DNA of 64,000 bases from the NCBI GenBank assembly GCA_013398955.1, contig VWPU01012696.1, forward strand, positions 1-64,000, written 5' to 3'. Numbering within the stretch: position 1 is the stretch's first letter; each line of letters opens with the position of its first letter. This DNA comes from Callaeas wilsoni. Taxonomy: Eukaryota > Chordata > Aves > Passeriformes > Callaeidae. Shown here piece after piece: positions 48,071-62,430 of the stretch. The position numbers were made by a program, and so were the translations under genes. The notes under the pieces are model-generated. The model had not been told where the DNA came from. It did not search any database and was given only the letters and a program-made list of their open reading frames with translations.

Positions 48071-51000
48071 ACTTTGAAAACATTAGATATGTATTACATG
48101 ACAGATATTTCAGCCCAATTATCTTGGATAGAAGTGTAGCCAGGTACTCAATTAAAGTAAACTGACAAGCCTTTTCCTCTCATTTCCTGTCTGTTTTCCC
48201 TGTTTCTTGGCTTTTCCCCCCTTCAAATAACTTTCTTTTATAACTACTTCAAGGAGGTAAAAGCCCTGAGGAGAACCCAGCTGAGGAAAGCAATTTAGTC
48301 AGTTTATGAAGCTGAGACTTTAAAAATCATAACCCAAACAATTACCCCAAGAGAATCTATAGTCCTGCTCTATAATGTAGTCAGACAGACATATTATAGA
48401 ATAATAGATTAAGATTTGAAATACGATTAAGCTGCAATGAAATATTTACATTTGTTTTCACCAGAACATATTTTATTTACTTCTCCTAAAAGGGCATTTA
48501 ATGGACACAGCACTCAACCAATGACAAGTCATAAATTTCCCATCTCAGGACAGACACCGCACTGGGCCAGGTTTGGAGACAGCCTGCCAGCCACAGAGCT
48601 ACCTCCTGTCTCCTCCTGAGTTTGGTGGAAGCAGCGGCTACTTAGAAAGTTAAAAATATATTTTTGCCTCTCCCAGTGAATCAAAGTAAGTCATGGACAC
48701 CAGCTACTGCTTGCTCACTTCCCACCTGTTCTGGTACACATGCATGTCCTGACCAAACTGGAAGACTGGCCAGCTCATATAGGAGTTCTTCTTTTTGCTG
48801 CCTAATCCCTGTGTTCTTGAGCTACTACTGTTTCCACCAGCTTTTGGCATCACAGTCAATACTCCCATTAAAGTTTAAACTTCGGAGCACTGAACAGTCT
48901 CTCTTCATGTAACATTAGCTAGAACCTGTTCATATACTGAGTTTTTGCCTTGTCCGCAACAAAGAATTAATCAGTTCACAGAAAACTCTGCCTGTTTGAA
49001 GAGGGAAATCTTTGCCCTATATTCATGCAAATGATGAAATATTTTTCCATTGCCAGTCCTCAGGTATTTGTGGGTGGGTGGCAAAAAGAAGGGAGGAATT
49101 ATATGAGCAGTATAAAATCTATTTTAATAGGTTAGGAAATTAAAATAAATGAAACTTTGTGTATAATATTAGAATTTCTTCTAAAAATATGTTTTGCTTT
49201 AATTTCTAGTTTCATGGATTACAGGGATTTCAATCTACTCCATTTAATGCCTTTTAGAAAAAGATTAGAGCAGACTTGGGGTAATTTGAAAGTGATGAAA
49301 GAGACACTACATAATCTTCCTTTCAAATATTCAGTATACATGGTCCAATGAGATTAGCTTTAAAGCAAACCTCCAATGTTGCACCTTTCCCAGCTTTTAT
49401 TATCCACCTGAGCATGCAGATTTTCTTAAAGAGAGAATAAGTTTCCTTTTTTCTGAGTACAAAACCTTTTCTGGTAATGAACGATGCCATACAGTTAGTA
49501 ACATAAGTCCTTTACATGCTCTTCAAATCATTGCACAGCATAAGAATCAAATCCCACACCAGGTTCTTTTGCTTGCATAACAAAACCAAATTTTTGATTG
49601 CTATATGCATTCATTATGCTCTGCAGACATACACCTTTGTAAGAGTCTAACCAGAGACAGCGAGTACAGGATAATCTGTAATAGATTAACCCGAGCATGG
49701 AACTGAACCTGCACAATGAAAGCCAATGACGCTTTCCCAAAGACAAATTACCATTGTATTAAGGGACTGGAAAGCACCCATTATTCTGGTGTGTGGGTAT
49801 AGGAGACGAAATCTAGTAAAACCACTGATTTTGTCACTGTTATGATGTTTCCAAGGGTTTAGAAATAGTAAACATCTATTTTATATTTTTTTTCCAGCAA
49901 AAGATGAGGGCAAAACTTTCATAAATCAGTGACTAGTCTTCCAAGGACAGTATATGAAGAACATGATCATAAGTTAACAGCAAAATGAGTGAATGATAGA
50001 GATTAGAAAACATTTAAATTGATGGGCCACTTTATCCAGAAAGTATATGGAGCAGCAAGAAGTACTCAGAAGTGCATAGGAAAAATAAGCAAATTTATTG
50101 CTTATGCAAATATTTATTCAATTCATGGGACCCATCAAGGATATGAAGATGGGTGAAGTATAACATACCGCCATTACTTCAGAAAGCCTTGGGATATATC
50201 ATAAAACTGTAAACAAGATATATGAAAAGCTACACTTATTTTTGGAAAGGCCTGCCTTTGAAGCAACTGATCTCTGGGTGGGGAACTGCAGAAATAAATT
50301 AACATCCACTTGGTGTCCAGTCTGTAAATTAAGTGAAAGTTGAAGTACGTTCTGTATGACACGGTAGTTACATGAAAGAAAAAGAATCCGCTAAATAGGC
50401 TTGTGTATTAAACAAGATATTAAGACCAAGAATTAGTCATCTTACAATGTAAGTCATTTAAAGGGGCTGCAGTACTCTCTTGGGTCCTGCTGATTCTTTC
50501 TGAAGTACATACGATCTCTTTTCATTCCTGCTGCATACATGTAGAGAGATATTAGCTCAGAAAAGGCTTGCAGGAATGAAGGGACAAGAGGCGGGTAGGA
50601 AATGACAATTTTCTTTTTGCCATGAAGAATAGTGTAAGATAAGGGAAGTCATGGTTTAATAACTTAATTCTTGAATTTCCAGATTCTATCTCTGGTATGT
50701 CTGTCAGCATCACACTGTTTGCACCACACATTTACTAATGGCTTATGAACACAACTCTCCCACTGCAGTTAAATTACTTATAATATATCAAAGTAGAAAT
50801 ACATCTTTAGGAAGCTTTGGGAAGTGGAAACAGAGGGCACAATAAAAAGGTAGTGTAAATTTTGCTAGGAGCACTGGATAGCTCTGAAATTACCTTTCAG
50901 TTTAGTTGTTCACACATATATAATCTGAAATGTTCATACAGAGTCTGCTTCAGAGAAGACAACCTTGGCACATTTGGAACTGAGGCCAGAGAAAAAAATC

Positions 51001-54000
51001 ACTGGGTTATGAATAATCAATATGGGTTTACTTGTAATATTCCAGTCACTCTAATTTTTGGACTAAGGGCTAGAAATACTGTTTGGAGGAGCAACGGCTT
51101 TTTAACAAGGGGTGTAATATTTTTTGCCCACGAAATCTGACAACATGGAGGGAACCGTGAGCACTCAGGGAAGGACAAAATACTGAACCAGTGTTGTGGA
51201 AAAGACAAAAAGCCTGTGACAGAGACCCTGATGAGATGGGAATGGCTAGACCATGAAACCAGAGTCAGGATGACAAGTCTGAGGAGTGCAGGTTGGCACT
51301 GAACTGGAATGAGGTCCCAAGGACTTGGGTCTGAACCATTCCTCATTTTATATTTTTATAGCTGGCTGAGCCTACTTCAGTTGGAACTTATCCACATCAA
51401 ACTGTGTCTTGCCTTAAAGATTCAGACTATGGGTCTTAAAGACCCAGTTTTCTAATGAGTTTTCCATCTGCTTTTCATCAGTTTTATCTAAACCATTTTT
51501 CCTTGGCTCATTGAGGGTATTATCCCTGTACATGACCAACATGAAGAGAATTTGAATTTTGTGATTACATTTTCACTATTTGCATGGATTCCAGTCTCTC
51601 TTTGCACACCAAATTCTACTTTCGGGATGAATTAGGAGTGTGTGATGAAACAGGCCTATTCTTTGAAGGATCCTTGCTTCAGTTGTAGCAAAAGCTGAAA
51701 GCTATGTAGAGAATGGAATAGAAATTGGGAGAAAAGAATGAATAATGGTGTCCTGGCTGAGGATGTTGAAATCTATCCAAGAGACTGGATTACAAATGTA
51801 CATCTGCCAAAAATTTCTCAGTGTGATCCTGGGCAGGTCATTCACCCAAACTCCTCACAGGTGTTCTGTGGTTGTGTTTTTTACCCACTGTTAGCTATCA
51901 GTATGGCTGGGCTCATGCTGTTCTGTTGCAGAAGTGCCAAGTAGTGACAAGTCAGACTGCAGGAAGTTCTATCATTTAAAGAACTTGAAGACTTTGAAAT
52001 ACAGATTTGTTCCAAATCAGTGTATATTCCTTAGATTAAGTAATTTCTGGTGGGTCAATTTTTATTGAACAAGTTATTTCACACTGTTTAAACAGAGTAG
52101 TTAATTTTGAGGTTGTACTATCATACAAGAAGTCTATCAGCTTTTTTAACATTTGAAGCAACATAAAAAAAATCAAACCTCAGTTTAGGCATTGGATATT
52201 CTCAAAAGTCAATGTTCCTGTCAAGACAAAATTTCAGTGTGTGTTGAAAAGAACCACGTTTGCAAAAAATCCTGCTTTCAAGATAAACATCTATTCTAGA
52301 GGACAGGATTTCATTTGTTTCCATCACTGGTACTCTTCACAATGATAAGCCAATGGTGTGGGGTCTCAAACACACATTGCTTTGTAGTGTTGATCTGGAA
52401 ATTTAGCGCCCTGACGTCTCAAACTGGCTACTTTAAATTAATGGGGTTTCTTTACCTTCATGGATCTGTGCCTTGGCTGTCCAGCCAAAAAGTGAGGATA
52501 ATAAACTCTCAGGATTTTTCTGTGAATATTCAGAGATGACTGTAACAACTGTAATGGAAGAGCCTAAGAAGAAAATATTATTTCTAACTTTTAGCAGGAT
52601 TTGGATGTTGTGGAGTAAATAAGACCCGTGGCTATACTCTGTAAAAGGATAAGTGCCAAGTATTTCATCAGTAATTAGGTATCAGCTATTTTGTGCCCTG
52701 ATGCAGCTGAAATGGCACAGACAAAGCAGTATAAGATCATGCACTAAAACAGTATCATAAACATTAATACCAAGGAATGAGTTGAGATTTTCTAAGGAAC
52801 CAAATTTTGGTCTCTGCTCTGTGAGAGTTCACAACTTAGGAGAGATTGCAAATTATAAAGCTTAATATTGCTGCCTGAAGAATAATCACAAAAATTATTT
52901 CAATTAAGTTCAAGTTGCCACAGACTCTCTTACACTTTTAATAAATTTGAAGGAATAGATATTTATAAATTATATTGAGACAAAACAGTCTGTATTTATT
53001 TCTAGTACTCTTGCTTTTTGAACCAAATTTTTCAGGTTAATTAATGAAACCTGTACAAAATAAGTGCACTCCTAATGTTTCCAGTGCCAGCAGATTTCAG
53101 GAGAAGTCTTTCCTGTCTGCAAATCCTTATTTATTAATTCTAGGTCCAGCTGTAGGCTGTGGAATTCAGTTACAGAATTTGTGATATGCTATAATAGTCA
53201 AAAAAATGTTCATCATATTGTAAAGAAAGCACTGAATTCTATCTATAACAAATCCTCAAAATGAAAGTTTTACCAGGCTTTTAAGTTGTAAATTGAGTAT
53301 AACTGCTGAAGAACGGTCAAGAACAGGCAAAATCTGTTAAATTAAATGAAAGATACTGCTCTGAAAAGCCTCTCTACCTTCTTAATGAATAAAAAAGAAG
53401 TAACTTTCAGGGAATCTCAAAGGGGCCAGCATTCAGATTTTAAATGCCATCCAAACCTAAGAGAGAAAGGTCTTTTTTTTCCACTCTCCCATTTCTCTTT
53501 GTGAAATAACAGAAAAATTCGGTTTGAGCCTTACCTCAGAGTTAAGAATACTCTCAAAAGATAATGATTATTTTAGCAAGCACAGTGAAGACTTAAGGAA
53601 GATTTTAAAAGAAATTATATCCATCTTTCAAAAAAATTTTTGAAATATCAGAATTCTATTAGTATAATTTTTGTTGCTGTTACTAGTATTATTAATAGAG
53701 TGTTAGCATTCTCAAATTTGTTAAATGAAAACCTGCTTGAATAAAGAATATTTGTCTTCACTTGAGGATTCACTGGCATTATTTATGCAGCAGACCTTCA
53801 AAAATAAGATAGACAATACTCTCCTCTTCTGAATTTTTCAGAACTGTATGTATGTGTGGGGGGACTGTTTATGTTAAAGAATTGCTTTAAGAATTGTAAA
53901 AAAAAATCAAACACGTATTTTGGAATGACTTATTTATAAAAACCTGCATGTTTGCACTAACTTGAAACAGAATCTGAACTTCTGTGAAAAGCTAATTGAA

Positions 54001-54087
54001 ATAAGTATATGAGAAAAAGCAGTGAATACAGGAAGGACCTGAAACTGGAAGTATCCTGACGTGGAGCACATGTATCCCCCTGCAAGA

Positions 54088-54199
54088 ATGGAAGAAGCTG
54101 CCAGCACTGCACAAACAAAGGACAGCAGCAGCTCACATGCAAATCTAGGGGAGTCCTGGACAGATGTTCTCTCTTTTCTGAATCTATCGAACCAGGAAG
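54088..54199 (+). other. Possible first coding exon (unverified)
   Basis: An ATG in a favourable context (A at -3, G at +4) starts a frame beginning MEEAASTAQTKDSSSS that stays open for 37 codons. It then meets a perfect donor, AAG|GTAAGT at 54200. The block ends one base into a codon, which fits the acceptor at 56714-56715. The predicted peptide is serine-rich and unlike any family I know. Two frames on the opposite strand are also open here, so low stop density alone could explain it. Confidence 0.25.
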
Positions 54200-55620
54200 G
54201 TAAGTTATCTTCAAATGAAACAAGGAAAGCTAAGCACAATTCTTATGTTTCACCTTCAGTTCTTTTGCTATCTCAGCACACTTCCCTGACTTTTTCAAGT
54301 AAACAATCAAGAAAAACCAAGGAAGGAGCTGACTGGCAGCATAGTGAAATGTTACCTGCTTTTTCACTGTTAGTTCTGCAATATAAGAGTATCACCTTAA
54401 CACCATTGCCAAAGTAAAAAAGCCAGAGAAAAATTATAAAAACCTACTGTTTACATTTATCTCCTTCTTCTAATGATCTAAGAAATAATAGAATGTCATT
54501 TTATTTTAAACACCAGCAGAATTTCCTGCTGAACAGCTAAACAACCCAGACTATAACCTTTAGTAGATGTTACAGTAAACTCATTTTTGTCACAAAAGAT
54601 TTTCTGACTTGAGGCAGTTACTCAGACAACTGACGAGTTAAATTTAAATATTCATTTTAACTTTACCTCTCTTATTTATGATCCTTTCATTTGACTTTTA
54701 TACATAATGTCTGACAGGGACTGACTGACACTAAATGGGCTTCTCTTGGCTGACTGCAAACTGTGCTGCTACACCACAAAACAGAAGCCAAGTCACAATT
54801 TGAGTGAAATGTGCTTCATTGACTTAGATAGAAAAGACTTCCCCCTCTCAGAGGTCACATCAGTCTCCAAATTGTGTCTTTTATTATATCAGGGAAGTCA
54901 GTAGCAAATGCTTTGTCTCTTTTCTAGTGATAAAAAACTGTTGGTACACCTTACTGTTTTGCTGCTTTTTCACTTACAATTTCGCTCCAAACATGGAAAA
55001 GAAGTTAATTAACTAAAGTAGTGAGTCAGACTCCTGAGTGACTTTTGAGAAAAGTAGTGTTTAAGAACTTGTCTGACACTTTCTGTTTCTCCAAATAGTT
55101 TGGTGACTTCTTGGTATAGCACTGGGTTAAAACTAAACTTGGTGCTCTGCCAAGGCTGTTTTAACAGGATGTTGTCCGTATGTAACATACATGGGGGCTA
55201 ACAAGAAGGACTCAGAGCAGCCTGGCTTACGTTTTACTTTATACGATTGACATTTTAAGCAGATTTAGCGCTGCTAGGTTCTGTGGGAAAAATCCCATTG
55301 CATTCTGACAAGTGTTTCATAGCTGTTTGTGCTGACATCCAGCACTAATTGGTTTTTGGCACTTTGGAGGACATTTGAATTCAACCATCCACTCTGTAGA
55401 TTTGTCTGGGAGAGTAGTACTCTGGAGCGCCATGCAGTCTACACACAGATAGCCCCTAATTAGCCTCTCCGGAGGTACTTTCCCACAGGTACCAGCCGAG
55501 CATGATGTAGTCTGTGTAAGCAGAAAGCATCAGGCTGAGTTAAAGTGCTTTTCCTCCATACAGACAGTACCTCAGAACTTACTTTTCCTTCACAGCTGGA
55601 CTTCTGCTAATGAATACATT

Positions 55621-55638
55621 AAAAAAAAAAAAAAAAAA
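55621..55638 (+). repeat. A18 homopolymer
   Basis: Eighteen consecutive A bases, then taaaagcc. No retroposed gene body is recognisable upstream, so I read it as a simple homopolymer. Confidence 0.8.
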
Positions 55639-56715
55639 TAAAAGCCTTATTGGTTAGAGAAAAGTCTCACTAAAATTTTCTTGGGGCTTTAAAGGCAGGA
55701 CTTTTCAGGTTGACTTCAGATCACCTAAACCTGCCAGGTGAGTAATGTTCTGTCTTTACTTAATGCCACAGAAAGAGACTGACAATGCCAGTTAAAAGAT
55801 GAGACAATTATGTGGCTATGTACATGTTAGAAGTGTTACTCATGATGGACACGGGAGGAATTTAAGTTTCCAACATAGGAGTACTACTTTTGAGATTCAT
55901 CTGCCTAGATCTAGAGCTATAATGATCTTACAGGTAACACAGCAGGCTGTTCAGGACACCTACAAGAGGTTCCTCCACTCACCTGCCTCTTGTCATATTA
56001 CGTGCTGTATGCAGGCATCCTGGGAAGACTGTTCTCCAAAGCTGTCTTATATGAGCCGATGTAAAGACTGATTTCTCAGCTCTTTCCACCCTATGTCAAT
56101 ACCAAGACAAAGAGACTGCTAATTCAAGGCAATGAACAGTCAAACACGTGACTTTGCAGCTCCTAGAGATGAGAGGTTATTCATAGAACAGGAAGAGGAT
56201 AAGCGCTCTGGGATTAAATCTGTGCCTTCTGGCTGATGTGTCATATCAAGGGAGATAGCAGAAGTAGGAAGTAAAGCTAAGAGTAAATGAGAGGGCTTAT
56301 GTTCTCATGCCACGAGACCGCCTACTGAAAAATAAAGTCGAGCCTTTGGTTAGGCCAAAGGTGGTTGCTCATGGTGGTGTGGGTCAGCTGTGCACCACAT
56401 CTTTGGCTCGAGGACAAATTGGGGTACAGGCAGGAGGAAAATCTTTGCGTGCAAAATGTTCCACTTGTAACTAAGCCAACTTGGACTGCTTTGTACTGGG
56501 GAAGAGGCAGAGTGTTTATAGGGTAGCCAAGAATGGAGGCCAGAAACTTCAGCATTGTCCTGCTGACTGTTCAGATTTTCAGTGATGTAATGGCACAAAT
56601 CTTCTCTTAGGAATTAGCTTTTTTCTGCCTGATCGTCTATTTCCATCCTATGTGTAGTGTGAAGAATATGCTGTGGGAATAGAAAAAAGAAACAAGTCTG
56701 TTTTCTTCATTTTAG

Positions 56716-56867
56716 ATGCTATTTCCAGTTTTCTTCAGGGGAATGCAGCTGCAGATGTAGGTATACTCAGTAAGGGGACTGAAGAAATGGAAGTTTCCTA
56801 TGTTGTAAGTGATGGAGAGCTCTTGTTTCCCCCAAACTCTGTAGATAATGAAGCGATAGCAGCGTGA
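56716..56867 (+). other. Possible second coding exon (unverified)
   Basis: The tract tgttttcttcattttag gives a good acceptor (AG at 56714-56715). The first two bases complete an Asp codon from 54088-54199. The frame then reads AISSFLQGNAAADVGIL and on to TGA at 56865-56867, about 49 codons. An internal GTAAGT at 56805 and a GTATAC at 56761 could act as donors instead. No domain is recognised. Confidence 0.25.
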
Positions 56868-58387
56868 GGAACTGAGAAAGAGTTTCTGCTTTGTTCTGTT
56901 TAGCTAGAAGATTGTGTAAGCAAAATGAGGCAGCCACTACTACTCACAAAAACTCACAAAGGCCAGAGGCTCAAGATGTACAAATCATCAGGGAAACAAA
57001 ACAATGAAGTAGGTGACAAAGTGAAGTAGATGATTATTCAAGTTGTTTTAGAAAAACAAAAAAAATGTTGGAGAAAAAAAGACCTTTGTTAATAATTACT
57101 TTCCTCCTTTTAACTTCAGAAAGGCTGCTGGAGAACCTTCAGCAGACTAGATAAACATGCTAGGAAAACCAGCTGAACAAAGTATTTTCATTCCATACGT
57201 GTGAATCTACTTAAACTCAGCAGACAAAACGTAAATCCTAATGAAAACAAAGTATGGAAAATTCTAATTCAGACTTTAATTGTGCTGTATCTGCAACAGC
57301 TGTAATGCAGCTACCACAGAAAATAATTTACTTCCGTTCTCTGAGCTGAACTTCTTTTCCGTTCTCAGTTTTGCCTTAAAGAATATGGATGTAATTTTCT
57401 TATTTTGAATGCAGATATTGCCATTGAAGTACCTCCAAATTCTTTCAATTCACCCAGCACTGGAACAGCTGTTCACAAAGCAGTCTGTTGCCATCATCCA
57501 AAGACCTCATGAGACAAGCAAGAAAATTTGGGTTATATTCACAGTGAGAAAAAAGACATGGTTGCAAAATGTGCAAGAAAATGCTCTTTAATATAAGCCA
57601 TTTTTTCTCAGAACAATATGACTTTGTTCAGAGTTAAGCGTCTTAAAGGAAAACTAAGAAACCTGGTATTGTTACTTGAGAATGGTCCATTTTTGCCCTT
57701 CTTTCCTTTTCAAGGTTTGTGGAGGACAAACTCTCCTCTTTCCAAGTGGGAAGGATGACTCAGAAGGCAGGATGTTCACTTAGGATCTGACACATCTGGG
57801 TCACGTTCCTTACTCTGTTGCAGATTTATTGCAGGAATTTACATACGGCATCCAGACCAAACTTGTAACTAATGTCAAAATGCAACCCTGAGGCATCACT
57901 AACATTCATAAAGTCCTTGCACAGTTTTAAGCACTGGTAACTTTTGCCTGTGCATTGGGGATATTCTCAAGCAGTGATTGGCGCGTTGAAAGGATACATC
58001 ACTTATGGAAAAGAGCAGCTGCCAAACAAAACTTTCTGGGGTGGATATGTGGGGTTTTTAATGTAATAAAACAGTGTTTAGAGTATCATTCTGGGCTTAG
58101 ATTATCACTGTGCATTCTTAAAAGTAAAAAAGTTGACCTATATCTCCCATATACTGAGAGACAAACACCAGGCTCTTGAGTGTGTCGCAGTGGGCTGCTC
58201 ACAGTCCTTTTTGGAAGCTGTTCTGTTTGTTCTTTTTTTTCTCTAAATAATTAAAACATTAATTATGTCTAAAAATGAAGAAAGAAATCAAGACACTGAC
58301 TCTCTAAGCCAATTGGCAGGCAAGAGAATTGAAACAAAAGTCTCATTTCATTCTGTGTACTTTCCAGCTGGCTGTGCTATACACCTT

Positions 58388-58432
58388 CAAAGAATTACAG
58401 AATTATTGAGGTTGGGAAGGACCTCTGGAAAC
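58388..58432 (-). mobile_element. Short CR1 3'-tail fragment (antisense)
   Basis: The + strand reads agaattacagaattattgag then gttgggaaggacctctgga, which is the complement of the CR1 3' end (aggtcccttccaacc ... attctgtgattct). Only about 45 bp survive before similarity is lost. Confidence 0.7.
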
Positions 58433-60073
58433 AATGAGTGAGATAGAGCTTCTTTGAAGCTGCAGATTTTACTCACAGGCTATACCTAAACTGCAGGAAA
58501 TTCAAAGACCTCCTAGCTCCCATACCCTTTTGTCCAATCTACTTGCATCCTGATTTGATGTCAGGGTGAGATTTAGGTGTGTACTTTTTTCATTCTCGCT
58601 TCCTTTCCCCTGCTGCCATTTGCACACGAAGGAGCCCTCAGAATAATACAGGCTGACAGGACCCTGGGTCCTCATTTGTGGAGTGAGAAAAATGTGACAT
58701 TATCAAAAACCAACATTTAATGTGTTTTCCAAGGATTTAGCCCTTATGAAAGTGTCAGAGGAGCAATCATTCCTCCTCAATTCATTTCTTTCACTTCATA
58801 GTAAATAGCGCATAACAAGCTTAATTTAATCTTTGAGCCTTCCACATTTCATAACATGGAGGTTTTCCGTGAGTCTTACTCTTACATGTTTTGCTTTCCA
58901 TTTCATTTCCACACTTTGGTGCCGCTGTACGTACAGTCACTAGGAAATGAGGGAGAGCTGTAAGGGGGGCGTTTGCTGTTGAGGAGGATGTCCTGTGAGT
59001 CTACGACCTGCAGCACAGGCACAACCCTTCCCAGAGGAACGAGAGTTGCCATGACCCTGCCTCTCCCAGCATCATTGGAACAGAAACAGGACCAAGATTT
59101 CTTCTTCCAAAGATAACCTCTTTTCTTCCAAATACAGGCTGATGATAGCTTCGTATACGATACATTGTAAATCTACCCATCACCGGCCAGAACGAAGTCC
59201 CAGAAGGGAATTAATTTTGTGGGAAAAGACAGAGAGAGCTGTGCTCTTTCTCAGGGGAGAGAAAAACATCTCACGCTGAGCTAAAAGCTTGCATTTGTTA
59301 TTTTTAGTCAAACTAATAAATGTTTCGTGTTGGCAAAGATAAAAGTAAGGGAAAGAAATACATGAGAAATATATGAGAAAAGACGTACATGAACAAAAAT
59401 CATGTAACGTTGAGGGGACAAATAGGTAGAGTATAGAGAGGCTCTAGGGGAGTAAAAACACAAACACTTTCCTACATTTTATGGGAATATTCTTTTTGTT
59501 GATTTTATTCCAGTACTGAGCAAACCTGAAAATAAGGCACTATTTGTTTATGAGAGAGGGCTAGCATTTCTTCCATTTCTGCTAGACAGCACATTTTCTG
59601 TCTGCAGCTACAAAATTCAGACCAGATAGGGTTTTGTTATTAAAAAATAGTGATGAGAGAAGGAAGAAGGAAGGACTATGACCACCACTAATATTTGCTA
59701 TAGTCCATTCAAAGGGAGGTTGCCAAGAGATTTAGCAAACCTTGACGTCCAAAGAAATCATAAGGAAATGATTCAGAGGAACAACCATCTGCTGGGAAGG
59801 CTGATGGGACAACTTCTACCAAAGCATAACATGCATGGAGAAAAAGTGTTTACTTGCTGAATGAGTACAATGATTAAAAAGAGAAGGTGAATGTATGGCT
59901 ATTGGAGGAGAAAGGACCTTTGCATTATAGTCACTGAGAAAACAAATGTTTTGTCAGGTATGCATGCCAGAAAAACCTGAAGGCTTGTCCAGTGGAGCAG
60001 CTCTAATGAGATCACCTGATATATTTCACAAATCACATCCAAGAAACAGGTAAATTTTACAGTCAGTCTCTGA

Positions 60074-60089
60074 AAAAAAAAAAAAAAAA
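60074..60089 (+). repeat. A16 homopolymer
   Basis: Sixteen consecutive A bases after cagtctctg. No gene-like body lies upstream. Confidence 0.8.
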
Positions 60090-60474
60090 GATTGATTCAG
60101 TCTAAATTAATTCTTTAAAGTGAGCAATCTATAGTGCACAAGGACATTACATGAATGGAGAGGGTCTTCACCAGAATAAATGATTGCTCAAATAAATTTC
60201 TGGTCTTCAGGGTTAAACACTTACAAGGACACTTAAATCCTTTTTTGATCAAAAAAATTAATATCCTTAGTGAGTTATAAAAAGGAAGTATGATATAAAA
60301 TGTCATAATTGTAATTTATAACAATAACACAGCTATGGGTTATTAATGTTGGCAAGATTTTCTTGCTGTTTCACAGAGTAAAACATATGAAAATTGAAGG
60401 TTTACAGGTCAGAAGAATATGAAATTGGTTGAAAAAAAAACCTTAAAGACCCAAAAACCAAAAGTCATATTTCA

Positions 60475-60660
60475 GGAGGTTCCTTAAATGCCATTCTAGG
60501 TCCAGAACTCTTCAGAGTTTTCCATACTACAATCTACATTGACCTCAGGGGATAATTATGAGGAGGCTTTCCAAAGTTGAAAAGATTACTAATGCTTGGA
60601 AAGATAGAAATAAATCAAATAATTAGGATGATACTCAACAAAAATAAACATTAGTTCTCC
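60475..60660 (+). mobile_element. Possible degraded CR1 ORF2 fragment
   Basis: Weak, ordered similarity to CR1 ORF2: attctaggtccagaactcttc (consensus gttctgggtccagtgctcttc), cattgacctcaggg (consensus atgacctgga), and ggatgatactcaacaaaaat (consensus ggatgaaattcaacaaggac). Each block alone is unconvincing; the order and spacing are what suggest a relic. Confidence 0.4.
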
Positions 60661-62298
60661 AAACAGGATATATGGCAATTACAAATGAAATTATTTCATC
60701 AATCAGATACTTCCTGTTGCACCACTGGCTAGAATTGCTTACAAACATAACAACTTCTTTGAGTAAGAAGTTGTGATTGCAAATGTATAACATATGATGA
60801 CCTAGTGCTTGTAATCCAGGCAAAACTCACACGCTAATTTAATAATGTAAATTAGGTTTGTGAAAAAACTGACTCCGCAGTCCAGATTATGAATGTTTTT
60901 TTAATTACCAGGTGATAGAAAAGAAGTTTAAAATTATAACAGGCAGGAAAGCTTCTTGTAAAATCCAACATACATGCACTCTATTGCAAGGAATGTGGCA
61001 GGCCAAGGAAGCATATGTGATGGGAAGAGTAGGGATTTCTTCATGGTTTTTCATGAGGTGCACCATTTTATTTGTCTGGCTTGCGAAGAGCAGAACAGAA
61101 CTATGCATAATTGAGAGAGCGGCTTATGATTTTAATTTGATCAGTAAAATATTGTAACTCATAATCATGTCTTGCATCCCACTTGTCCCCCAAGCATTCA
61201 TTTAATTAAATCTTGTTGAAAGTTGAGTGGAATTTCACCCTACTTCACTCTAAGAAAAACCTCTGACCCCGGCTTGGAGATACCATAAACTAGAGAGCAA
61301 ACTGTTGTACAGGTAATTAATATTTGTCAAAGGCAAAGACGATAAAATATTTATTACTTGGATGTCACTTGTTTTCTTCCTCCAGCAGTTCAGAGCCCAC
61401 ATAGTTAAGCACCAGAGAATGATGGATATGTGTGCCACTCTCAGCATTTACACCCAGGCAGTGATTGATTAGGCGTGAGAAAGGAAAGGAGCAGATAAGT
61501 CTCACACTCAGACAAAGACATTCAATTTAGTAAGGAAGCAACAAGAGCAAGAAGAAAATCAGTGGGTCTTTGATTAAATTCAAAAAACCAAAAGGTTGTC
61601 AGTCTACGTTTGAGATAAAGAGCAAAGTCCATACTTTTTCTAAAAAGTTCAGAATTAGAGGAAAAGCATCTTTATGCTGAGATTGGAAAGAATTGGTAAA
61701 TGAATTGCTTCTTGAAGACAATCAGATATGAAAAAAAAGAAGAAAAAAGGGAAAATTTATGTACCTTTTAATTTTATTTGATGAAATTATAAGAATTATT
61801 TGATGCATGCTATAAAGATATTCTTCAGAATATTCTTTTTTTTTCCCCTCCTATTCCCTCTGAATTCATCATGAGCAACTGGAAAACTGGTAAATTTATG
61901 ACATCGGCTTAAATGCAGGTGTTTCCTTGAGGGAGAAAAAACTATTAAACTACCACCTAGTTTTTAATATACTAAGGACTAGAAAAAATAACACTATTTA
62001 AAACTTTTTTTTCTATTTTTTAACTCTTTTATGAGTTAATTAATAATAATTATTAATTCTAATACCTGGAATAGCAGCTATGAGGAAAAAAAATAGTGTC
62101 TGTTAGAGACTCAAGCTGTCTGCTCTGTTTAAGAAAAGCCTGAGATAGCTCCCAAGCCAGTTCTTAGTTAACCACAGAAACTTTTCTAACTGAGCCAGGA
62201 ACTACTAAACTTGACACTAAAGATATATAAAGTGTATAGTAAAATAGTATAATCCTTTTACCACCCAGAAATTGCATTTAAAATAATTAATAGTTTAC

Positions 62299-62430
62299 TT
62301 TGGAAGAGTCCTCTAGGGGCCATCTGATTCAAACTACACTCAAAGCAGGACTAGCTTTGAAGGTTAGTCCAAATTTGAATTCAGATTAGGTTGCTTGGAA
62401 CCTTGGCTGTAAACTTGTTGAATCCAGCTC
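62299..62430 (-). mobile_element. CR1 LINE 3' fragment (antisense)
   Basis: The + strand shows tttggaagagtcctctaggg, gccatctgattcaaac, then the diagnostic cactcaaagcaggactagct and ttcagattaggttgcttgga. Together these are the complement of a CR1 3' end. The outermost tail repeat is missing. Confidence 0.75.

Noticed and set aside
54061..54417. Full 118-codon unspliced frame
   Set aside because: It has no standard ATG at its left end and runs through a perfect donor. If real, only the 54088-54199 part is likely to be coding.
55621..55638. Poly(A) tail of a processed pseudogene
   Set aside because: No recognisable gene body upstream and no flanking duplication seen.
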